From Cannabis sativa (Eukaryota > Streptophyta > Magnoliopsida > Rosales > Cannabaceae), in NCBI RefSeq assembly GCF_029168945.1, contig NC_083605.1:31385280-31449279 (forward strand): DNA of 64,000 bases, written 5' to 3'. The position numbers and the translations under genes were made by a program. This document shows positions 56,398 to 64,000 of this stretch, one piece after another. The notes under the pieces are model-generated. The model was not told the DNA's origin, made no database searches, and saw only the letters and a list, made by a program, of their open reading frames with translations. Numbering within the stretch: position 1 is the first letter of the stretch; each line of letters opens with the position of its first letter.

Positions 56398-56862
56398 TTG
56401 TGGGGACCATCAAGGGTAAAAACACTTGATGGTGCTAGTTATTTTCTAAGTATTATTGCTGATTTTTTAAGAAAGGTTTGGCTATTCTTACTAATATTTA
56501 AAGATCATGCTTTTAATACTTTTGTTACTTGGAGAAAACTAGTTGAGAATCAAACTAGTAAAACTATGAATAAACTCAAGACTAGGGCTGTTCATCCGAT
56601 CCAATCCGCACTTTTTTGGTTTTTATATGATATACTCTTAGTAATTAAAAACATTACTTGAGTTTTGTTCTAATCATTTCACTGAGTTTTGTAGGAAAGG
56701 AGGCATAAATAGGTAGAAGATAGTTTTCAAGAATTCACAACAAAATGTATTGGCAGAGAGCATAAATAGGACACTCATGAAGAGGATTAGAAGCATGCTT
56801 CATAATGCTGGCCTTCAGAGACCATTTTGGGGAGAAGTTGTAAAAACAGCTAGCTATCTTCT
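56398..56862 (+). pseudogene. Copia-4 integrase, front part
   Basis: LWGPSRVKTLDGASYFLSII then WRKLVENQTSKTMNKLKT. About 75 bp of foreign sequence (56584-56660, beginning gggctgttcatccgatcc) replace the second catalytic Asp motif. The frame then goes on FCSNHFTEFCRKGGINR, a stop, and LAESINRTLMKRIRSMLHNA before the truncation point near KTASYL. Confidence 0.85.
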
Positions 56863-57745
56863 AGAGATGACTTCACTTCCAGATCCTTTGACTTCAAGGC
56901 AGAGATCACTTCTTCTTCTAGAGTTATCTCTGTTATTCCATACTTGATAAAATTCTTCATTTTCTAGTGACTGATAAACAGTTCATCTAAAGTGTACACT
57001 AACAATTATAAGCATAATTTCATAATCACAATTATTAATTAAAGTGCAAAACTACTAGCTGTAATTGTCAATATAACTATAATGGGGTTAGAAGGGTATG
57101 ATACATAGATACTTTATTTTTTAAAAATAAAATAACAAAATAGTAAATATAAAAAAGTTTTTTTTTTTTAATTTAAATACTTTAAAGTATTTTTTTTAAT
57201 TTTTACGGAATATATAGTGCAAACCACGGAGCAACCAACAGAACAACTTAAATTGCAACCCAATTCAAACCACAATCCACATCGCAACCCACACAACAAT
57301 CCATATTGCAACTAACGGAGCAATCCAAAACATAAAAGTGAAAAAAAAATCATAAAAATAAAAAAAAAATGAAAAGTGGTATATAAGATAATTTTACTAT
57401 AAAAATAAGGATTATTTCACAAATACATAATAATAACAAAAAAAACTATTAAAATACGGTTGTACGAAATTTTAAATATTTTTACGATTTATATGATTTT
57501 ATTTACGGTTTTTATATGTTATACTCTTGTTAATTAGTTGTTAATTTTTTGTTATCTGTATGCTATTTTTTATTGTTGTTATGATGTTGTTTGGATGCAA
57601 TTTTTCTATTACTTTTATGTAGTTTTCTTGTTATTTTTGTGTCTCAATAAAAAATCGTAAAAATGTAAAAAATAATCTTTAAACATAAAAAAGTAAAAAA
57701 TTTACAAAAAATAGTGCTTTATGTAATTAATCCTAAAAAAATAAG
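56475..57745. repeat. Segmental duplication, copy A (partner 62785-64000)
   Basis: It begins inside Copia-4 integrase and continues about 880 bp past the truncation point through AT-rich sequence with accacggagcaaccaacaga near 57223. Copy B has an intact second Asp motif (NNGLEF) where copy A has the 75-bp replacement. Both are in the same orientation. Confidence 0.9.
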
Positions 57746-57908
57746 TCAAAAGTTTTATGCACTTGTAGCCCAAAATAAACCATGCATGACTCCAAATCCA
57801 TATGAATAAAAATAGAAAAACTAATTTAAAAAGGGAAGAGGGATGATCAATTCAATAATCATGGTATAAATATTCTAATTATAACACTAATCCAAATGGT
57901 ACTGGTCT
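57746..57908. other. Short flank resembling 29990-30155
   Basis: Phrases aatagaaaaacta, aaaaagggaaga, tcaattcaataat and atattctaattataacac occur here and at 29990-30110 in the same order. Probably old copies of the 3' flank of one host gene family. Confidence 0.45.
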
Positions 57909-58076
57909 AAGATTAAGAGGAAGGATATTGTTGTTTGGGAGAGCTACTTTAGCTTTTTCTAATTCACTGATTTTTTATGGAGCTCAATCTGCAAGTGGAG
58001 GATCAACTCAAGCTCTTTGAGCACCATTGTCTTCATTGTTAAACATGACTTTGATACCATGAAAGAATTTGACGCA

Positions 58077-58136
<60 letters not shown>

Positions 58137-58800
58137 AAGAAAAAGATGGACTGAATTTTGCTCAATCAAAAACTGATTGGCCAAGCTTGTATTTATAAAC
58201 CAAAAACTGTTATAAGTTTTTTACAACGGTAAACTAACAAATAACAATTGTAATAACTAATTTTTTTAACAATCTATTTCTGTTACTCTATCATCATCAA
58301 ATATAATAACTTGTAGTCCAAAATATTGATTCACCAAAATATGCTCACCACTTGCTCTCATGTAGTAATCATAAATATATTTCCCTCTCTTATGCATGTC
58401 ATGATCTTCATCAAGATTAATAGTGAAACCTGCATCCACAACAAGCCATTTGAAAACCTTCAAAAAGATCCTTCTTCTTCAATCACACTTTTCACTTCTC
58501 TTAATCCTCTTGGAAAATATAATGGCATCTCAAAATTGTCCAGCCTCTTTTACTTCTTTCCATTATATTCAAGTATTTATACAAACTCAATTAAATTTGT
58601 ACCATATAAGATTTGTTGTGTATAATAATCATGGAATAACTCCTATAATCATATACCTAATATATTAAAGATAAATAAAGAATTACAAATCTAATACAAG
58701 GATAATATAAGAGATTAACTATATATATATATTACAACACATATATTGTTATAATTAATAAAGACACTAAAAGATATTGGACTTTGCCACATTAGCAAGG
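57909..58800. repeat. Segmental duplication, copy B (partner 53468-54376)
   Basis: It contains the Copia-3 gag start, primer site, a 234-bp LTR (58060-58293 with GA units at 58086-58132) and host flank. It ends at cacattagcaag where sequence changes. It keeps host exon sequence that copy A has lost. Confidence 0.88.
58294..58620 (-). pseudogene. Host exon fragment, possible SABATH-type methyltransferase end
   Basis: The minus-strand frame from 58463 reads MKVFKWLVVDAGFTINLDED, then HDMHKRGKYIYDYYMRASGE and HILVNQYFGLQVIIFDD, where it runs into the LTR. It can be extended upstream to about 58510. The order FTI, then a Tyr-rich helix with MRA, then a Phe-Gly pair faintly resembles the C-terminal part of SABATH methyltransferases (FTI, RA-EP, HFG), which methylate small acids in plants. 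This is a weak resemblance and not an assignment. The copy at 53870-54010 carries an internal deletion. Confidence 0.35.
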
Positions 58801-58828
58801 ATTTTTGGGGAAAAACCCACAAAATTCG

Positions 58829-59803
58829 CAATAAGTCGAACCAAATTTACCAAGTAAATTCCCTAACTTATTAATTCCTCATTGAATCCACACTTAGAAC
58901 TTAGAATTGCACTCTCAGTCATATAGAACGCTCTATATGTTCCATGATATAGACACGTCAATAGTTATCCATTGTTATAACCCTAATGTGATCAATGATC
59001 CTCTATATAGATGATTTACATTGTAAAGGGATTAAATTACCGTAACACCCTACAATGTATTTTATCCTTAAAACACTTAACCCTGTATAAATGATATTTC
59101 AGCTAAGTGAAATAAGATCTCCACCATTTATTTTCGTTTGGTTAAGCTCGAAGGAAATCATCCTTTACTTCTATTTGCCAGATAGAAGCTATAGATTCCA
59201 TATTTATGTTAGCGCTCCCACTCAATTGCACTACCGTGTTCCCAAAATGTACGTATCACCCTGACCCAAAAGTAGGCTTAACTAACAAATCAAAGAACAC
59301 GAATAACACTCTTGAGATTGAACCTAACCATATCAGGATTAAGATCATTTGATCTAGGATCAACAGGTGATATTGAATTGAATAGATATTACGGTAAGTT
59401 TTAATATATCTAATCAAAGTTCAATATCGGTCCCTTCCGACGTATACTCCATACATCCGATACTGGTAAACTTTGCCACTGTCCTGGAAAGGACATAACA
59501 CTTTTTCAAGGTGTAAGAATACCTATCGCTGATTATACCATATCAGTCTAAATCCAGTGTTCTGACAAATCAAGAAATAAACTTTTGAACATATAATTAA
59601 GATTATATTCCACTGTGCTGACAACACTATAATCTTTAATAAACTTATATGTTCTGGACTTAAAAAGAATTCATACATTATATACATATAATCATGAAAT
59701 AAATCATGTGAACCATGCAACATAAAATGTTATTTCTGATCTTTATTAATAAGTAAATCTGATTATATTGAAATGAGTTTTATTTAGGGCACAAAACCCA
59801 ACA
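58829..59803. mobile_element. Truncated LTR of the gag-only family
   Basis: From caataagtcgaacc to the end ACAAAACCCAACA this matches 15109-16083, the right half of the solo LTR in Copia-1. The left half is missing and is preceded by unrelated sequence. No target duplication can be shown. Confidence 0.85.
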
Positions 59804-60029
59804 AAAAGGTAGAGAAAGATCACTTTTTTATTTTTTAATTCAAGAATTTAAATAATTTTTTGTTTTCCTTGATTTTCAGGGTTTGCTTAAGGTTGCTGAA
59901 AATGGCGTCTTAGTAGTGTGTGGCATATTTTGCAAAGCTCATATACCCTCTTATTATATACAAAGGCAGGGCCATTCTATTTTTCTTGTAATGCAAACCA
60001 AATTTGCACCCAATCTTAAGATTGACCAC

Positions 60030-60710
60030 TTAAAGATGTTGCAGGATCCAAATTATCAAGCCACTAAATGAGCTAGACACATGTTCTTTTGAAGAAATCA
60101 TGAGTGAAATTCCATTGTGGATGAAAACCCCGGATAATGATTGAGTTAGTATTTGCATTTTCTTTGCAAATAACGTACTATTTTCTTGTTTGTGTGTGTG
60201 TAATGATTTGCATGATTATGTTTGTTCCATGGCTTCTAAATTTAGGTAGACTGGTTAAACAAGTTCATCTTGGAAATGTGACCTTACCTCAATAAGGTGA
60301 GATACTAAAGGTTATATTTGGAAGAAAAATGTTAAAATGTACTTGAGTTTAGATTGAGTTTGGCTTAATCTCCAGGGAATTTGTGGCACTATAACAAGAA
60401 TAGCAGAACCTATATTCAAACAGTACATTGGAAAGTTTCACATTGAAGCAATCGAGTTCGAGAGTTTAAGTCTTGGTACCCTTCCACCCAAACTTTATGG
60501 TGAGTTTATTACTTCTTGGATCATCTTTGTTACTCTTTTTAATACTGAAAGTGTTTAAGTTTTAAAGCCAAACTTTCTAACTTTTCTAGGTAAGTGTGTA
60601 AAACTAATGAGAAAGAACTAGCTAGTCATGGAACCTGCATTGAGATGGGCTAGAAATCCTAACACTTGTTTTAAAAAATAAAGTTGCTATCTCTAAGACT
60701 TAAAATTCAG
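60030..60710 (+). pseudogene. Plant synaptotagmin relic, SMP lipid-binding domain exons
   Basis: Four exon pieces keep GT-AG borders. Piece 1 (about 60030-60142): after a shift near 60060 it reads NELDTCSFEEIMSEIPLWMK. Piece 2 (60246-60296): VDWLNKFILEM, a stop where Trp is expected, PYLNK. Piece 3 (60376-60499): GICGTITRIAEPIFKQYIGK, then FHIEAIEFESLSLGTLPP. Piece 4 (60600-60710): KTNEKEL, a small insertion, VMEPALRWARNPN, then LLSLRLKIQ after another shift. This is the start of the SMP domain of plant synaptotagmins, which tether the endoplasmic reticulum to the plasma membrane. The C2 domains are absent, and the defects rule out function. It kept introns, so it was moved or left as genomic DNA and not as cDNA. 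Confidence 0.8.
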
Positions 60711-61128
60711 GTTAACAAACATTCTTAAAGGGACTACTCACGGTAGAATGCTACACTTGCAACTATTGAAAAGATCTTTAAATTAGCAGAGGTAGCCTCT
60801 GTTCACCACTTCTTTTATTTAGACTGCACTTGCTGCTATGTTCATGCATTAGCTTACCTGAGTGTTGGTATTGATGATCCAGACAACAAATCTCAAACAG
60901 AACATTAATCAAATGTTTGGTGGGGAACATGTAAGTTCAAGTTCATCTTTTAACTAAATGAAGTAATTGGATAAAGGGTTTACTTGTTTTATAATTGTGT
61001 TTAATAAGTTCATTGTGCTTATTAGAAAGCAAGAATTCATTGATAGTTTTGATGCATTCAGTGTCAATTTCGCATTTCATCATTGGTGCCCTATTCTGTG
61101 CTAAATCAGTGCTCCTAGAGACACTGTT
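60711..61128. other. Flank of the synaptotagmin relic, no clear exon
   Basis: It may hold further decayed exons or introns of that gene. I could not match the later SMP segments (the FPCF and MEKP motifs) in any frame. Confidence 0.4.
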
Positions 61129-61245
61129 AATAAATGGTAGAGAATTGAGCCATATATAAGAACATGGGGTTCCATCTCAAAACCAATTGGCTATGAGTGG
61201 AGTAGCTCATGTTCTTATATATGGCTCAATTCTCTACCATTTATT
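61129..61245. repeat. Perfect 38-bp inverted repeat (hairpin) in the TRIM
   Basis: Arm 1 is 61129-61166 and arm 2 is 61208-61245. Arm 1 starts aataaatggtagagaattga and arm 2 ends with its exact complement. The loop is 41 nt. Arm 2 is the normal LTR sequence; arm 1 replaces the expected LTR start. Confidence 0.95.
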
Positions 61246-61498
61246 CCATGTGGGACATTGTCCACAATATTCCCCCTCAAGATGATGGCTATTTTTTGCT
61301 CATCAATCTTGAACCGTATCAGAGTGGATATGGTCACTATCTGTATAGGTGCGGATCGGATATGATCACATGACTCTGATACCATGTTGAGAATCATGGG
61401 GTTCCATTTCAAAACCAATTGACTATGAGTGGAGTAGCTCATGTTCTTATATATGGCTCAATTCTCTACCATTTATTCCATGTGGGACATTGTCCACA
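61162..61498 (-). mobile_element. TRIM element with one altered LTR
   Basis: Right LTR 61385-61498 (114 bp, plus-strand ends TGTTGAGAATC and TTGTCCACA). Left LTR at about 61162-61266 matches it except for the missing first 11 bases. The interior of about 118 bp holds a primer-binding site (minus strand TGGTATCAGAGT, 61373-61384) and a polypurine tract (minus strand cttgagggggaa, 61269-61281). There is no coding sequence, as expected for a TRIM. Confidence 0.82.
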
Positions 61499-61509
61499 AT
61501 AAGAGTGAT

Positions 61510-62400
61510 GAGAAGAATGAGAACAATTGCTAGATGCACTATTAAAGTCATCTATGTGATTGTTTTAAGTTTGGTTTTCTAATTTTATCAAGTCCTTGAA
61601 AAGAAAAGGTGTCTTAAATCTTATTCTTTTAATATTTGATTGGTTTCGAATAAAGGATTCAAAATTTTAATCTTATTAGTATTGTTTGTGCTTTCTAAGA
61701 ATTATTAGACATGAAGCTGAAACTAGTATCTATATTAATAGTAATCACATTTGTTATTTTTGTTCTCTATTAATTTTAAATAGAGAATACTAACATTTTT
61801 ATTTCTCTTGCTCTGTTGTTGGGTGCTTTCTTCAGCTCAAAATCTCTCTTAGTGCTCTGTCGTTCACATGTATATATACCAATATTTTATTGAAGAATGT
61901 AATTATGAAATGACTTCACTTGTTTTAGTAAAGTTATATTTTACTTTTTATAAGTCTAATTTGACATTTAATTTATTATTTTAATTATTTACAGTTCAAT
62001 TCAAATTCTCCATATGATCTAAACTTAGGAGGAGTGGGCTAACTACATTCTACTACATCGTAATGAATGATGGTATGCTCAACTATGTGAGGAATTTTGG
62101 TACTTTTTGAAATTTTGTATTTTTTTTTTATTAGTAAGTGTAATTTAATATGGAACTAATATTAGTTTTTGATTATGCATTTTCTTTTTATGTACTAATT
62201 GTTTTAGGTTAATACTCAAAAATGATTATCTTTTATTGTAGTACAATGTATGAATTTATTAATATCAATAAATAATGTATATTAATTAATTTCAATTATT
62301 AAAGTTAAATAAATATTCATTCTTTTTTAAATTTTTATGTAAGTTTTTAAAAGGTTATTTTAACTTTTTTTTTTTTTATTATCTATTTACTATTACATAG
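61510..62400. other. AT-rich sequence, no gene seen
   Basis: T-rich and A-rich runs. It may be the body of the CACTA-like element ending at 62771, but I could not find its left end. Confidence 0.4.
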
Positions 62401-62439
62401 AATTATTCTAAAATTTGATAATGCAGGTGCAGAAAATTG

Positions 62440-62771
62440 CATGAAAAATTTGTAATTTTCCCTTACTTATATTTGCGCTTCATTTTATAAGTGACGCAAT
62501 AGGTAAAAAAAAAGTATTTTCGTAATAGATATGTCATTTTTAAACTGACGTAATAAGTTTTTTGTGACAGTTTTAAAATGTCATAAATAATTTAGCATCA
62601 TTTCTAAACCATTGCAAAAGATAAAATAGAAAAGTAAATATTTTGCGTCGGTTTATAAATGTAGAAAAAACTATTTTCGACTACGGTATATACGTCGGTT
62701 TTTTAAACCGACGTAAATTCTTTAAATGACACTTGAAAACCGACATGAATTATATACTTTTTGTAGTAGTG
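62440..62771. mobile_element. CACTA-like right end
   Basis: It ends TTTTTGTAGTAGTG at 62771, the complement of a CACTACTACAAAAA terminus. The 300 bp before it repeat gacgtaa, gtcggttt and ccgacg motifs in both orientations, as in CACTA subterminal regions. The left terminus was not found. The right end stands directly at the start of the duplicated Copia-4 fragment. Confidence 0.65.
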
Positions 62772-62784
62772 TTTTTTAATAGAA

Positions 62785-63100
62785 AAGTTTGGGTATTCTT
62801 ACTAATATTTAAAGATCACGCTTTTAATACTTTTGTTACATGGAGAAAACTAGTTGAGAATCAAGCTAGTAAAACTATGAATAAACTCAAGACTAATAAT
62901 GGTCTAGAGTTTTGTTCTAATCATTTCACTGAGTTTTGTAGGAAAGGAGGCATAAATAGGTAGAAGATAGTTTTCAAGAATTCACAACAAATTGTATTGG
63001 CAGAAAGGATAAATAGGACACTCATAGAGAGGATCAGAAGCATGCTTCACAATGCTGGCCTTGAGAGACCATTTTTGGGAGAAGTTGTAATTAAAAACAG
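62785..63100 (+). pseudogene. Copia-4 integrase fragment, second copy
   Basis: KVWVFLLIFKDHAFNTFVTW, then LKTNNGLEFCSNHFTEF (the second catalytic Asp is Asn in the NNGLEF motif), a stop after GGINR, then LAERINRTLIERIRSMLHNA (catalytic Glu region kept). It then shifts near KTAS. The stop after GGINR is shared with the copy at 56400-56862. Confidence 0.85.
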
Positions 63101-64000
63101 CTAGTTATCTTCTAGAGATGACTTCACTTCCAGATCCTTTGACTTCAAGGCAGAGATGACTTCTTCTTCTAGAGTTATCTCTTTATTCCATACTTGATAA
63201 AGTTCTTCATTTTCTAGCGACTCATGAACAGTTCATCTATCTAAAGTACACTAACGATTATAAGCATAATTTCATAATCACAATTATTAATTAAAGTGCC
63301 AAACTACTAGTTATAATTGTCAATATAACTATAATGGGGTTAGAAGGGTATGATACATAGATACTTTATTTTTTAAAAATAAAATAATAAAATAGTAAAT
63401 ATAAAAAAGTTTTTTTTTTTATTTAAATACTTTAAAGTATTTTTTTTTTTTGTATTTTTACGGAATATATAGTACAAACCACGGAGCAACCAACAGAACA
63501 ACTTAAATTGCAACCCAATTCAAACCACAATCCACATCGCAACCCACACAACAATCCATATTGCAACTAACAGAGCAATCTAAAACATAAAAATGAAAAA
63601 AAAAATCATAAAAATAAAAAAAAAATGAAAAGTGGTACGATATAAGATAATTTTACTATAATAATAAGGATTATTTCACAAATACATAAAAATAACAAAA
63701 AACTTATTAAAATATGGTTGTACGAAATTTTAAATATTTTTACGATTTATATGATTTTATTTACGGTTTTTATATGTTATACTCTTGTTAATTAGTTGTT
63801 AGTTTTTTGTTATCTGTATGTTATTTTTTATTGTTGTTATGATGTTGTTTGGATGCAATTTTCCTATTACTTTCATGTAGTTTTCTTGTTATTTTTGTGT
63901 CTCAATAAAAAATCGTGAAAATGTAAAAAATAATCTTTAAACATAAAAAAGTAAAAAATTTATAAAAAATAATGCTTTATGTAATTAATCCTAAAAAAAT
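62785..64000. repeat. Segmental duplication, copy B, runs off the window
   Basis: Matches 56475-57745 at a level close to identity, including the Copia-4 truncation point and the downstream AT-rich flank. It is still matching at the window end. Confidence 0.9.

Larger units (their letters stand above)
54475..56862 (+). mobile_element. Copia-4, decayed relative of Copia-1, 3' half lost
   Basis: LTR, primer-binding site, gag, protease and the front of integrase are present in order on the plus strand. The sequence follows Copia-1 closely at protein level but with many stops and shifts. It ends abruptly after KTASYL in integrase, where Copia-1 continues; RT, RNase H and 3' LTR are missing. The same end point occurs in the second copy at 63100. 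Confidence 0.85.

Noticed and set aside
1..64000. Search for a multi-gene operon, biosynthetic cluster or defence system
   Set aside because: No set of adjacent intact genes exists. Everything with coding signal is retroelement protein or an isolated broken exon.

Overview
This window is a stretch of AT-rich plant nuclear DNA, most likely from a eudicot. It is built almost entirely from transposable elements nested in one another, with scattered broken fragments of ordinary plant genes. The plant assignment rests on several signals: a Tekay-type chromovirus with 2.2 kb LTRs, Copia elements primed by initiator Met-tRNA, CACTA-type and hAT-type miniature elements, a TRIM, a 5'-truncated L1-like LINE, and relics of a plant receptor-like cytoplasmic kinase and a plant synaptotagmin. 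I see no intact host gene, no tRNA or rRNA gene and no CRISPR array. Names such as Copia-1 are mine and local to this window.

Layout. 1-12729: miniature DNA elements (1041-2061, 2503-2863, 6483-6873), a broken gene of unknown family with a visible promoter and 5' UTR intron (3028-3890), a truncated LINE with a 51-bp target-site duplication (7393-8947), a decayed Copia remnant between inverted 130-bp arms (9356-11702), and a CACTA-like start (11704). 12735-29196: Copia-1 on the minus strand, with 521-bp LTRs and target-site duplication ctatc. It is split by a solo LTR (14169-16083) and by a complete Tekay-type Gypsy element (18502-27951). 29202-34020: gene relics (unknown exons at 30190-30840, a kinase relic at 31312-31822) and the second copy of a segmental duplication first seen at 4610-6139. 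34133-53864: Copia-3 on the minus strand. It is split by a gag-only element (37228-47403) with an extra truncated copy in tandem, by a solo LTR of the same family (48493-50409) and by an unrelated probable solo LTR (50879-52072). 54475-56862: Copia-4, plus strand, decayed and truncated. 57909-64000: two more segmental duplications, an LTR fragment, a synaptotagmin relic, a TRIM with a long perfect hairpin, and a CACTA right end.

How the parts relate. The order of events can be read from the nesting. Copia-1 went in first and was then hit by the solo LTR and by the Gypsy element; the Gypsy insertion left perfect 5-bp duplications. Copia-3 was hit by the gag-only family twice and by the 1.2 kb LTR. 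The Gypsy element is young by LTR similarity, yet its integrase has lost two of three catalytic residues. The gag-only element has gag, a primer-binding site and a polypurine tract but no readable pol frame. Both therefore probably depended on enzymes supplied by relatives. I found no undescribed multi-gene system. The best leads are the structured repeats in the Gypsy LTR, the catalytically altered but recently inserted Gypsy copy, the gag-only family and the TRIM hairpin.
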